NCBI RefSeq assembly: GCF_004323735.1
Contig: NZ_CP036455.1
Location: 2,785,101 to 2,849,100, forward strand
Direction: 5' to 3'
Length of the DNA: 64,000 bases
DNA from: Streptomonospora litoralis
GTDB taxonomy: Bacteria; Actinomycetota; Actinomycetes; Streptosporangiales; Streptosporangiaceae
The position numbers and the translations under genes were made by a program. How positions within the stretch are numbered: position 1 is the first letter of the stretch; every line of letters starts with the position of its first letter. Positions 35,250 to 43,493 of this stretch are shown here, one piece after another. Below the pieces are notes generated by a model. That model was given only the letters and a program-made list of their open reading frames with translations, did no database searches and had not been told where the DNA came from.

Positions 35250-36440
35250 ATGCCCCGTAGCAAGGCCGCATCCGCCGCTCCCTCCAGCGGACACGTGTTG
35301 GAGCTGATCCGCACCGGCGAGACCGTCACCCGCACCGAGATCGGGCGCGTCACCGGCCTGTCCCGCCCGGCCGTCGCGCTGCGGGTCACCGATCTGCTCG
35401 ACCACGGCCTGATCACCGAAGGCGCCGCCGCACCCTCCAGCGGCGGACGGCCGCCCGGCACCCTGGAGTTCAACGCCGCCGGAGGCGTCGTGCTCTCCGC
35501 GGCGCTGGGCGTATCCGCGAGCCAGGCGGCCGTCTACGACCTGGGCGGCAGGCTGCTCGCCCAGGACAGCGGATCACCCGAGGTCGAACAGGGCCCCGAC
35601 GCCGCACTGCCCTGGCTGCTGGAGACCTGGCAGCGGCTGCTGTCGTCCTGCGGACGCGGCGCCGGCGACGTGTCGGGCAGCGGAATCGGCGTCCCCGGCA
35701 CCGTGGAGTTCGCCGCCGGCCGCTCCCAGAGCCCGCCGGTGCTGGCGAGCTGGGCCGGCATCGAGATCGCCCCTCTGGTGGCCGAGCGCTTCGCCGCGCC
35801 GGTCCTGCTGGACAACGACGTCAACGTCATGGCGCTGGGTGAGCACCGCGCCGTGCACCCCGACGTCGGCGACCTGGTCTTCGTCAAGGTCTCCACCGGC
35901 ATCGGAGCCGGCGTCGTGGCCGGAGGCGCCCTGCTGCGCGGCTCGCTGGGAGCCGCCGGCGAGATCGGGCACATCCCCGTACGCGACGGCGGCGGAATCC
36001 CCTGCCGCTGCGGCAACACCGACTGCCTGGAGACCGTGGCCGCAGGTCCGGCGCTGGTGGCGCGCATGGCCGAACTGGGGCGCAGTGTTCCGGGCGTGGC
36101 CCGACTGGCCGCCTTGGCCCGCAAGGGCGATCCCGACGCCGTGCGGCTGGTGCGCCAGGCGGGCCGGCGCCTGGGCGAGGTGCTCGCCGGTGCGGTGAAC
36201 CTGCTCAACCCCGAGGTCGTCGTCCTGGGCGGGCTGCTCGGCGACGCCCACGACCACCTGGTGGCCGGGGTGCGCGAGGTGGTCTTCCAGCGCTCCACCG
36301 CCCTGGCCACCCGCCGGCTGCGCGTCGTGCCCAACCGCAGCGGAGACGAGGCGGGACTGCGCGGCGGCGCCGCGATGGTGCTCGACACGGTCCTGGCGCC
36401 CGAGGCGGTCAACGCCCGCATCGCCGCCGGCGGACGCTGA
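35250..36440 (+). CDS. ROK-family transcriptional regulator
   Basis: A 396-residue repressor with an N-terminal winged helix-turn-helix (about residues 12-65: LELIRTGETVTRTEIGRVTG, then LSRPAVALRVTDLL) fused to a ROK sugar-kinase-like domain. The zinc-site motif CRCGNTDCLE and its preceding GHIPVRDGG His are present, as are the GIGVPGTVE and LDNDVNVMALGE blocks. Such regulators sense a sugar or sugar phosphate. The gene is divergent from edd-glk-eda with a 24-base AT-rich candidate operator in between, so it probably represses the Entner-Doudoroff operon and itself. Confidence 0.93.
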   Translation: MPRSKAASAAPSSGHVLELIRTGETVTRTEIGRVTGLSRPAVALRVTDLLDHGLITEGAAAPSSGGRPPGTLEFNAAGGVVLSAALGVSASQAAVYDLGGRLLAQDSGSPEVEQGPDAALPWLLETWQRLLSSCGRGAGDVSGSGIGVPGTVEFAAGRSQSPPVLASWAGIEIAPLVAERFAAPVLLDNDVNVMALGEHRAVHPDVGDLVFVKVSTGIGAGVVAGGALLRGSLGAAGEIGHIPVRDGGGIPCRCGNTDCLETVAAGPALVARMAELGRSVPGVARLAALARKGDPDAVRLVRQAGRRLGEVLAGAVNLLNPEVVVLGGLLGDAHDHLVAGVREVVFQRSTALATRRLRVVPNRSGDEAGLRGGAAMVLDTVLAPEAVNARIAAGGR

Positions 36441-36554
36441 GCCCGTGGCGGTGCCCATGCGGGGATGTCCTACGGCGCGCCGCCGAAGCCCGCCATAGCG
36501 CCACGATCATCCCGCGGTCCCGCGGCACGACGGCCACACGGGCTTGCGCGGAAC

Positions 36555-37331
36555 TCACGTCCTCCCGGCCGGGGCGGTGCGGAAGTGCGTGGTCATCCGC
36601 CCCTCGTCGTCGAGGATGTGGAACGCCAGCGCCGGTGGGTGGGCCGCGTAGACCTGTTCGGCGTCCTCCCAGGGCAGCGGCGCGACCGAGACCGTCCCCG
36701 GTGCCACCAGCAGCGGCCGCTGCGCGAAGGCGGTGGCCGCCGCCGTGTGCGCGTGCCCGCACAGCAGGCCGGCCACCTGCGGGTGGCGCGCCAGCAGCAC
36801 CGACAGCCGGTCGGCGCCCTGCATGGCGATGTGGTCGACGTAGGGGGTGTGCAGCTTCACCGGGTGGTGGTGGAAGCCCAGCACCACCGGCGTCTGGCGC
36901 AGGTCGGCGAGGGTGTCCTCCAGCCAGTCCAGCGTCTCCTCGGAGAGCAGGCCGCCATCCTCGGAGGGCACCGTGGAGTCGCACAGCACGACGGCGCCGC
37001 CGTCGGCCCGGTGGACCGCGTTGACGGGCGCCTCCCCCGGGTCCCCCTTCTCGCCGCCCTCCGAGCCCAGCATCACCCGGCGGAAGGGCGCCCGGCCCTC
37101 GACCACGTCGTGGTTGCCCGGGCAGATCACCGCCGGCAGCCGCCCCGACAGCAGGGCGCGGGCCTCCTCCAGTTCGCCGACCGTGCCGTTCTCGGTGAGG
37201 TCGCCCGTCACCACGAGCGCGTCGACGGAGTCGGCGACCGCGTCGAGGTAGGCCATCACCTGCTCGACCCGCTCCCGGGCGCGGGATCCGCCGTCGACGT
37301 GCAGGTCGCTGATGTGTGCCAGGGTGATCAC
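36555..37331 (-). CDS. calcineurin-like metallophosphoesterase (CpdA-like)
   Basis: A 258-residue metallophosphoesterase. All family metal motifs are present in order: ISDLHVDGG, VVTGDLTENG, CPGNHD, GFHHHPV and LLCGHAHTA. The order and size match the class III phosphodiesterase/CpdA group (cyclic nucleotide or related diesters), but the substrate is not certain. The GTG at 37331 (VITLAHISDLH) puts the first motif at the usual residue 8; the longer frame is rejected. It lies downstream of the dnaE2-like gene on the same strand, but a terminator-like stem separates them. Confidence 0.88.
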   Translation of the reverse strand: MITLAHISDLHVDGGSRARERVEQVMAYLDAVADSVDALVVTGDLTENGTVGELEEARALLSGRLPAVICPGNHDVVEGRAPFRRVMLGSEGGEKGDPGEAPVNAVHRADGGAVVLCDSTVPSEDGGLLSEETLDWLEDTLADLRQTPVVLGFHHHPVKLHTPYVDHIAMQGADRLSVLLARHPQVAGLLCGHAHTAAATAFAQRPLLVAPGTVSVAPLPWEDAEQVYAAHPPALAFHILDDEGRMTTHFRTAPAGRT

Positions 37332-37440
37332 GGGATCCGTCCTCCGCGCGTCTGGGGCATGGGCGGTACCGGGCGCGCTGCCCGCCCGGTTGTGCACTCT
37401 AGCCCGTCGCCGCGGCGCTTACCCCGCGGCCGCCCGACGG

Positions 37441-37471
37441 GCCCGGGGCGAGTCGGTGACCCGCCCCGGGC
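37441..37471 (-). terminator. hairpin after dnaE2-like gene
   Basis: Perfect 10-base-pair stem GCCCGGGGCG / CGCCCCGGGC with an 11-base loop, starting 8 bases past the polymerase stop at 37480 on the minus strand. Confidence 0.65.
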
Positions 37472-37479
37472 GGCCGTCC

Positions 37480-40400
37480 TCAGCGGCCCGCGCTGCCCGG
37501 GCTGGCGTGCCAGAGCTTGCGGGGTGCCCCCGCGGACCCCGCCGGGGCGATATCGGCGTAGGTGGAAAGCTCGTATCCGTTCGCGTAGCGGATCCGCTGC
37601 CCGCCGACCCCGCTGACCGGCACGTGCCGGCTCTGCCGGCCCAGCCGTTCGCGCAAGCCCGCCGCGGCCTCCTCGCCGCCCTCCTGCCAGATCCGCGCCA
37701 GCTCCTCCAGGTCCCAGACGCGGGCGGCGTTGACCGTCGCCATACCCGAGCCGACCCGGCGCACCTTCCCGCGCACCGCCAGCAGCCAGGAACCGAAGAC
37801 GGTGGCGGCGCAGCGCTCCTGCACCGACTCGAAGAACGTCAGGTCCACCAGCCCGGTGGAGTCGTCCAGCGTGGTGAAGATGATGCGCTGGCCCGAACGC
37901 ACCGCCGGGGTCTGGGTGGCCACCTTCACCCCCAGCACCAGCACCTCCGCCCCGGCCGGAACCGCGGTCAGATCGCGCGCGCTCACCGCGCCGCAGAGCG
38001 CGCCCAGCGCGGCGATCGGCTCGGCGTAGCAGTCCAGCAGGTGCCGGGAGGCGTCGTAGCCCAGCACCTCCAGTTCGGCCTGCACCTCCTCCGCAGGCGC
38101 CATCGGCGGCAGACCCGGGTCGCGGGGCTCCTCGGCGGCCGCCTCCAGCGCGATCGGCAGTTGTCCTCCGCCCAGCGAGCGGCGGGTGGTGCGCTCCAGC
38201 GCGCTCGCCCGCAGCAGCAGGTCGCGCCGCGTGAGGCCGTCGGCGCGTCCGGAACCGATGCCGTAGAGGGAGTCGAAGGCACCCACCCGCACCAGTCCCT
38301 CCAGCACGTCGCGGGAGGGGCGGGCGCGGTTGGCGACGTCGTTCAGCGAGGCGTAGGGGCGCCCGGCCACCAGCGCGTCGGCCTCGGCCTCGGTGATGCC
38401 CTTGACGTCGGCCAGTGCGGCGCGGATGCCCGCCCTGCCCTCGGCGGTGCGCTCCACCCGCCACTCGCGCCCGGAGCGGTTGACATCGACGCCCAGCACC
38501 GGCACGCCGAAGCGGCGGGCGTCGTCGATGACGGCGCGGCGCGGGTACATGCCCGGGTCGTGGGTGAGGACACCGGCGTAGAAGGCCGCCGGATGGTGCC
38601 GCTTCAGCCACGCCGACTGGTAGGTGGGCAGCGCGAACGCCGCCGCGTGGGCCTTGCAGAACCCGAACGCGCCGAAGGCGGAGAGGATCCGCCAGACCTC
38701 CTCGATCACCCGGTCGCTGTGGCCGCACTCGCCGGCCAGGGCCGTGAAGCGTTCGCGCACCTCCTCCTTGCCGGCGTCGGTGCCCAGGCGGCGGCGCATC
38801 GCCTCGGCCTGGTCCAGCCCGCAGCCGGTCATGGCGTGCAGTACGGCGATGACCTGCTCGTGGAAGACGACCACCCCGCCGGTGGCGGCCAGCACGTCCG
38901 ACAGCACGGGGGTGGGGGCCTCAGGGGTGCGCTCGCCGTCGCGGGCCGCGATGAAGGGGGTGATCATGTCGCTGTTGACCGGCCCGGGGCGGAACAGCGA
39001 GATGTCGGCGATGAGGTCGTCCATGCCGGCCGGGCGCAGCCGGCTGACGAGTTCGCGCTGGCCGGGCGACTCGATCTGGAAGCAGCCCAGAGTGGCCGAG
39101 GCGCGGATCATCGCATAGGTCGCGGAGTCGTCGGCGGGCAGCGTGTCCACGTCGACGCGCCGGCCCTCGGTGCGCTCGACCTCGCCCAGCGCGTGGGTCA
39201 TGGCCGACTGCATCCGCACCCCGATGACGTCGAGTTTGATCAGTCCCATCTCCTCGACGTCGTCCTTGTCGTACTGGACCATGTCGTAGCCGATCCGGCT
39301 GGGCTCCAGCGGCGCGCGGTCGCGCAGCGAGGCGTCGGAGACGACGATCCCGCAGGGGTGCAGGGCGATGTGGCGCGGCAGCCCGTCCAGCCGCTCGGCC
39401 AGCCGGAACAGCGTCTCCACCGGGTAGTCGGCCAGCCCGCCGGAGCGCAGTTCGGGAAGGTCGGCGCAGGCCGAACGGATCTGGCGGGCGCGGATGTGGG
39501 GGAAGGCCTTGGCCAGCACGTCGATCTCGTGCGGGGGGATCCCCATCACCGAGCCGACGTCGCGGATGGCGCTGCGCGCGCGGTAGGTCTCCATCATCGA
39601 CACGCAGGCGGCGTCGGGGTAGGCGTCCAGGATCACCTGGTAGGCGTCCAGCCGGCGGGCCGACTCCACGTCCAGGTCGATGTCGGGCAGGCCGGTGCGG
39701 CTGTCGGTGAGGAAGCGCTCCATCAGCAGCCCGTGGGCCAGCGGGTCCACCGCCGAGATCCCGATGAGGTGGTTGACCAGGCTGCCGGCGCCCGAACCGC
39801 GGATGGAGCAGCGGATGCCCTGCTCGCGGATCCGGTGGGCGATGTCGGCGACGGTCAGGAAGTAGGCGGAGAACCCCTTGCGCTCGATGATCTCCAGCTC
39901 GTGGGCGAGCCGGGAGCGGGCGCGTCCGTCGTTCTCCAGGCCGAGCCGGGCCATGCCCTCCCGGCAGGTCAGCCACAGCCGGTCGCGGGCGCTGGGGATC
40001 TCGGGCAGGTGGTGGCGGTCCATGCCCAGATCGGTGCCGGGCTCCAGGCAGCAGGAGGCGGCCAGGGCGCGGGTGTGGGCCAGCAGCCGGCGCACGGCGG
40101 TGCGGTCGGGGCCGCAGATCCGCTCGGCCACGGCGGTCATCTCCGCGGTGCTCTTCAGGTAGGCCTCGGAGCCGCTGGGAGCGGGCGGCGGGCCGCCGCC
40201 GGGCAGCCAGCGCCGCGCCTCGTCCAGGACGCGGGCGACCTCGGCGCCGGAGCGGCGGGGGTAGCGCACGGCGTTGCCCAGTACCGCCAGGGTGCGGGTC
40301 TCCTCGGCCAGCCGCAGCATCGCGGTGGCCCGGCGGTGCTGGCCGGGTCCGTAGTGGTCGACCAGTTCCACGGCGGTCTCGGCGGATGCGCGCCAGCGGG

Positions 40401-40845
40401 CCAGGCACCGGCGGGCGCGCTCCATGTGGTGCTCGGCCGCGGCCTGGCCGACGTCGGAGCCGGGCCCGACGAGCACGACCAGTCCTTCGGCGTGCTCGGC
40501 CAGCATCGCGTGGGACACGGCGGGCACCCCGCGCTCCCCGGCGGCGTGGGCGGCGCTGACCAGCCGGCACAGCGAGGCCCAGCCGCGCCGGCCGCGGGCC
40601 AGCACGACCACCCGCCCGCCCTCGGGCGCGGCCACGGCCAGATCGGCGCCCAGGACGGGGCGGACGCCGGCCTCCTGGCAGGCGCGCACGTGCTTGACGG
40701 CGCCGTAGAGGCCGTCGCGGTCGGTCAGCGCGAGCATGTCCATGCCCAGCTCGGCCGCGCGTTCCACCAGCTCGTGCGGACCAGCGGTGCCGTGGCGCAT
40801 CGACGCCGAGGAGGCGGTGTCGAGATGGGCGAATGCGTCGGTCAT
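37480..40845 (-). CDS. dnaE2: error-prone DNA polymerase III alpha-like (DnaE2/ImuC group)
   Basis: A 1121-residue C-family polymerase. IRGSGAGSLVNHLIGI and LPDIDLDVESARR (residues 386-398) carry the two palm aspartates, and GLIKLDVIGVRMQS the third. CFQIESPGQRELV and FGFCKAHAAAFALPTYQSAW are fingers/helix-hairpin regions, and an OB-fold (EVLVLGVKVATQTPAV) lies near the end. The N-terminal PHP domain is degenerate: ALTDRDGLYG where active PHP domains have TDHD. The length is below replicative DnaE, fitting the mutagenic class. The ATG at 40845 has GGGAGG upstream and overlaps a mini-ORF stop. A LexA box upstream indicates SOS control. No imuA/imuB lies nearby. Confidence 0.88.
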   Translation of the reverse strand: MTDAFAHLDTASSASMRHGTAGPHELVERAAELGMDMLALTDRDGLYGAVKHVRACQEAGVRPVLGADLAVAAPEGGRVVVLARGRRGWASLCRLVSAAHAAGERGVPAVSHAMLAEHAEGLVVLVGPGSDVGQAAAEHHMERARRCLARWRASAETAVELVDHYGPGQHRRATAMLRLAEETRTLAVLGNAVRYPRRSGAEVARVLDEARRWLPGGGPPPAPSGSEAYLKSTAEMTAVAERICGPDRTAVRRLLAHTRALAASCCLEPGTDLGMDRHHLPEIPSARDRLWLTCREGMARLGLENDGRARSRLAHELEIIERKGFSAYFLTVADIAHRIREQGIRCSIRGSGAGSLVNHLIGISAVDPLAHGLLMERFLTDSRTGLPDIDLDVESARRLDAYQVILDAYPDAACVSMMETYRARSAIRDVGSVMGIPPHEIDVLAKAFPHIRARQIRSACADLPELRSGGLADYPVETLFRLAERLDGLPRHIALHPCGIVVSDASLRDRAPLEPSRIGYDMVQYDKDDVEEMGLIKLDVIGVRMQSAMTHALGEVERTEGRRVDVDTLPADDSATYAMIRASATLGCFQIESPGQRELVSRLRPAGMDDLIADISLFRPGPVNSDMITPFIAARDGERTPEAPTPVLSDVLAATGGVVVFHEQVIAVLHAMTGCGLDQAEAMRRRLGTDAGKEEVRERFTALAGECGHSDRVIEEVWRILSAFGAFGFCKAHAAAFALPTYQSAWLKRHHPAAFYAGVLTHDPGMYPRRAVIDDARRFGVPVLGVDVNRSGREWRVERTAEGRAGIRAALADVKGITEAEADALVAGRPYASLNDVANRARPSRDVLEGLVRVGAFDSLYGIGSGRADGLTRRDLLLRASALERTTRRSLGGGQLPIALEAAAEEPRDPGLPPMAPAEEVQAELEVLGYDASRHLLDCYAEPIAALGALCGAVSARDLTAVPAGAEVLVLGVKVATQTPAVRSGQRIIFTTLDDSTGLVDLTFFESVQERCAATVFGSWLLAVRGKVRRVGSGMATVNAARVWDLEELARIWQEGGEEAAAGLRERLGRQSRHVPVSGVGGQRIRYANGYELSTYADIAPAGSAGAPRKLWHASPGSAGR

Positions 40846-40895
40846 CAGCGGCGGCCTCCCGGGCGCGCCGCGGTTGCGACGAGCGTTGCGGCCAT
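40845..40895 (-). CDS. possible 16-codon leader ORF overlapping dnaE2 start
   Basis: A tiny frame encoding MAATLVATAARPGGRR, with a strong GGGGGGAAG-type ribosome site before its ATG (40895). Its stop overlaps the polymerase start codon as TGATG. This layout is typical of translational coupling. It could equally be accidental, since short frames are frequent in this DNA. Confidence 0.4.
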   Translation of the reverse strand: MAATLVATAARPGGRR

Positions 40896-40964
40896 TGGCT
40901 TCCCCCCGTTGCCGCGGCCAGGGCGAAGGCGGCGGTCGCCGCGCCCGGGGAAGACAGGCCGAAA

Positions 40965-40980
40965 TCGAACTTCTGTACGA
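40965..40980 (-). promoter_or_regulatory. LexA-binding SOS box upstream of dnaE2
   Basis: TCGAACTTCTGTACGA matches the actinobacterial SOS consensus TCGAAC-N4-GTTCGA at 11 of 12 defined positions. It lies about 120 bases upstream of the polymerase start codon, in the only part of this intergenic region that is not extremely GC-rich. It supports DNA-damage induction of the polymerase. Confidence 0.82.
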
Positions 40981-41145
40981 AGTCTATCGCATAGATGATC
41001 ATGGTTGGAACCATGACCTGCGTAAAAGAGTCGCAGTGGTTTTCCGCCTGCCGCTAGTCGGCGCTGCGGCGGCCGGGGTTTCGGGCGGCGGCGGGCGACG
41101 CGGCCGAAGCGCCGCAGACGGTCCGGACGCGATACCGTGGCGAGC
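40981..41145. other. divergent intergenic region, dnaE2 / MntR-like
   Basis: Remainder of the 300-base divergent region. It should hold the promoters of both genes. An open frame across it on the minus strand is not supported apart from the mini-ORF at its end. Confidence 0.45.
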
Positions 41146-41895
41146 ATGGAGAGCGCATCGGAGCGGCCGTCCACCTCGGTCGAGGACTACGTGAAGGTCA
41201 TCTACGACCTGCAGGAGCGCGGTTCCGGCCCGGTGACCATCTCGGCGATGGCCGAGCGGCTCTCGGTGTCCAACTCCTCGGTGTCGGGGATGCTGCGCAA
41301 ACTGGGCGAGTTGGGGCTGGTGGCCCACCGCCGCTACGGCGACGTCCGGCTCACCGAGACCGGCGACAAGGCGGCGCTGTCCGTGCTGCGCCGCCACCGG
41401 CTGCTGGAGACCTACCTGGTCGAGGCGCTGGACTACTCCTGGGACGAGGTCCACGACGAGGCCGAGATCCTCGAACACGTGGTCTCCGACCGCTTCGTCG
41501 ACCGCATCGCCGCCCATCTGGGTGATCCGGTCGCCGACCCGCACGGCGACCCCATCCCCACCCGCGACGGCCGCGTCCCCGAGCGCGACACGCAGCTGCT
41601 CTCCGCGGCCGAGGAGGGCACGACCGGCGTCATCGTGCGCGTCAACGACTCCGACCCCGACCTGCTGCGCCATCTCGCCGAAGAGGACATCGGCATCGGC
41701 ATGCGCATCGAGCTGGTGGAGCGACGGCCTTTCGGCGGTCCGCTGGTGGTGCGCATCGGCTCTGCCGGCGAGCGGCGGGAGCAGGCGCTGGGCCTGGTCG
41801 CCGCCGAAGCACTGTGGGTCGCCCCGGGCCACGAGCACGAGCGGGCGCCGGGCACGGGCGCGGACCGGGCGGATGCGCCGCCCAAGCCGGAGTAG
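41146..41895 (+). CDS. DtxR-family Mn-type metalloregulator (MntR-like)
   Basis: A 249-residue regulator: winged HTH (residues 12-70), dimerisation/metal domain (75-145) and an SH3/FeoA-like C-terminal domain (about 155-230). The metal residues that separate Mn-sensing MntR from Fe-sensing IdeR/DtxR are of MntR type: D14 in VEDYV (IdeR has Met) and E107 in DEAEILEH (IdeR has Cys), with H84, E110 and H111 retained. So Mn(II) is the likely co-repressor. The ATG at 41146 is used; a GTG three codons earlier is possible. A Mn-type ABC transporter 5 kb downstream is a plausible target. Confidence 0.87.
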   Translation: MESASERPSTSVEDYVKVIYDLQERGSGPVTISAMAERLSVSNSSVSGMLRKLGELGLVAHRRYGDVRLTETGDKAALSVLRRHRLLETYLVEALDYSWDEVHDEAEILEHVVSDRFVDRIAAHLGDPVADPHGDPIPTRDGRVPERDTQLLSAAEEGTTGVIVRVNDSDPDLLRHLAEEDIGIGMRIELVERRPFGGPLVVRIGSAGERREQALGLVAAEALWVAPGHEHERAPGTGADRADAPPKPE

Positions 41896-42086
41896 GGCCG
41901 CACCTTCGCCGGATGTCCGGCGCCGCCCCGCCGCGCGTCGGCCCGCGGGAAACTGCGAACACCGCGTGAACGAGCGCGTGCCGCACCTCCGAACGCTTTG
42001 CGTCGGGCCGTGCGGCTGGTTCGATGGGCGCGGACGAGATCCACATTCGCCCCCGCACCCGCGGGTGCGTCGACGAGGAGGCCCTG

Positions 42087-42959
42087 ATGCGCATCGGAAT
42101 CCAGATCCCCCGCTTCACGGGTGCCGGCGGCCCCGAGCACATCGGCCCGGCCTTCGCCCGCACCGCGCGCGAGGCCGACCAGGCCGGGCTGTCCAGCCTG
42201 TGGGTCATGGACCACTTCTTCCAGATCGAGTATGTGGGCGCGCCCGAGGAGCCCATGCTGGAGGGCTACTCGGCGCTGTCCTACGCCGCCGCCGTGACCG
42301 AGCGCATCAGCCTGGGCACGCTTGTCACCGGTGTCGTCTACCGCCATCCCGGCGCGCTGCTCAAGACCGTCACCACGCTGGACGTGCTCTCCGGCGGCCG
42401 CGCCTGGCTGGGCATCGGCGCCGCCTGGTTCGAGGGCGAGGCCCGGGGGCTGGGCCTGCCGTTCCCGCCCACGGCCGAGCGCTTCGAGCGGCTGGAGGAG
42501 ACGCTGCAGATCGCCCACCGGATGTGGTCGGACGACGAGAGCCCCTACGAGGGCGGCCACTACCGGCTGGAGCGCCCCCTCAACTCGCCCGCCGCGGTGA
42601 GCCGCCCGCACCCGCCGATCCTCATCGGCGGGGGAGGCGAGAAGAAGACGCTGCGCTTCGTCGCCAAGTACGCCGACGCCTGCAACCTCTTCGCCGGCCC
42701 CGAGTTGGCGCACAAGCTCGACGTGCTGCGCGGGCACTGCGCAGACGAGGGACGGCCCTACGAGGACATCGAGAAGACTGCCATCGTCATGGTCGACCGC
42801 GAGAGCAGCGTCGACCAGGTGGTCGACAACCTGGGTCGGCTCGCCGAACTGGGCGTCGACCACGCCATCTGCACCGGCGCCACTGACGAGGAGGGTGCGC
42901 CCGCCTTCCTCGGCCGGGTCGCCGAGCAGGCCGCGCCGATCGTCCCGGCGGGCCGCTGA
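42087..42959 (+). CDS. LLM-class F420-dependent oxidoreductase
   Basis: A 290-residue luciferase-like monooxygenase-fold protein of the actinobacterial F420-dependent group. It begins MRIGIQIPRFTGAGGPEHI and contains SLWVMDHFFQ, RISLGTLVTGVVYRHP, GRAWLGIGAAWFEGE and HPPILIGGGGEKKTLRFVAK, the usual order for F420-linked TIM-barrel enzymes. The substrate is unknown. GAGGAGG precedes the ATG at 42087, which rules out a longer reading frame. It is flanked by the MntR-like gene and a DUF2795 gene, both in the same direction. Confidence 0.9.
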   Translation: MRIGIQIPRFTGAGGPEHIGPAFARTAREADQAGLSSLWVMDHFFQIEYVGAPEEPMLEGYSALSYAAAVTERISLGTLVTGVVYRHPGALLKTVTTLDVLSGGRAWLGIGAAWFEGEARGLGLPFPPTAERFERLEETLQIAHRMWSDDESPYEGGHYRLERPLNSPAAVSRPHPPILIGGGGEKKTLRFVAKYADACNLFAGPELAHKLDVLRGHCADEGRPYEDIEKTAIVMVDRESSVDQVVDNLGRLAELGVDHAICTGATDEEGAPAFLGRVAEQAAPIVPAGR

Positions 42960-43130
42960 GCCCCGGCCGCGCGGGCGCGGTTCGGTGGGCGCCGCGATTG
43001 GACCGGCGGCGGCCCGGGTAGTCGGCGGGTGCACGCCCGGCGCCGCTGAGCTGGGCGGACTCGCGGCCCAGGCGCCGCGGGCCGCCTCGCCGCGGCGCCG
43101 GGGAACGCGAAGAAGTGAGAGGAGCGCCCG

Positions 43131-43466
43131 ATGGCGGTGCTGCACGACATCGAGGGCCTCAAGCAGATCCTGTCCGGGCTGGACTTCCCCGTGGGCAAGG
43201 ACCGCATCGTGGAGTACGCCCAGGAGCAGGGCGCCGACCGCTACCTGCTCAGCGCCCTGCAGGCGATGCCCCCCGCCGACTACTACCAGCCCGACGAGGT
43301 GCTGCGGGCCGTGCCCACGGACGAGCTGGGCGGACAGCAGCGCGACGAGTCCGACCGCGCGCAGCAGCGCCGGCACCACACCAAGTCCGGCGTGTCCGAG
43401 CGCGCCAAGGACACCGGTCCGGTCAACCCCATCGAGGACGAGCTGGGGGAGAACCGGGGCTCCTGA
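43131..43466 (+). CDS. DUF2795 protein
   Basis: A 111-residue protein with a DUF2795 domain in its first 65 residues (DIEGLKQILSGLDFPVGKDR, then LLSALQAMPPADYYQPDEVL), a helical family common in actinobacteria and sometimes found near stress genes. The remaining 45 residues are charged and probably disordered. A GAGAGGAG ribosome site precedes the ATG at 43131. The function is unknown. Its stop lies inside a strong hairpin that faces the convergent fhuF-like gene. Confidence 0.85.
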   Translation: MAVLHDIEGLKQILSGLDFPVGKDRIVEYAQEQGADRYLLSALQAMPPADYYQPDEVLRAVPTDELGGQQRDESDRAQQRRHHTKSGVSERAKDTGPVNPIEDELGENRGS

Positions 43467-43473
43467 GCCCCGG
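43454..43473. terminator. bidirectional hairpin overlapping DUF2795 stop
   Basis: CCGGGGCTC-CT-GAGCCCCGG is a perfect 9-base-arm palindrome containing the DUF2795 stop codon. A second CGGCCG stem follows directly. It lies between convergent genes. Confidence 0.7.
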
Positions 43474-43493
43474 CCGCCTCTTCGGCCGCGCCG

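Noticed and set aside
37312-40998. 1228-residue open frame on the plus strand opposite the polymerase
   Set aside because: Gln/Gly/His/Arg-rich shadow of dnaE2 caused by extreme GC bias; no domain, while the minus frame has complete polymerase motifs.
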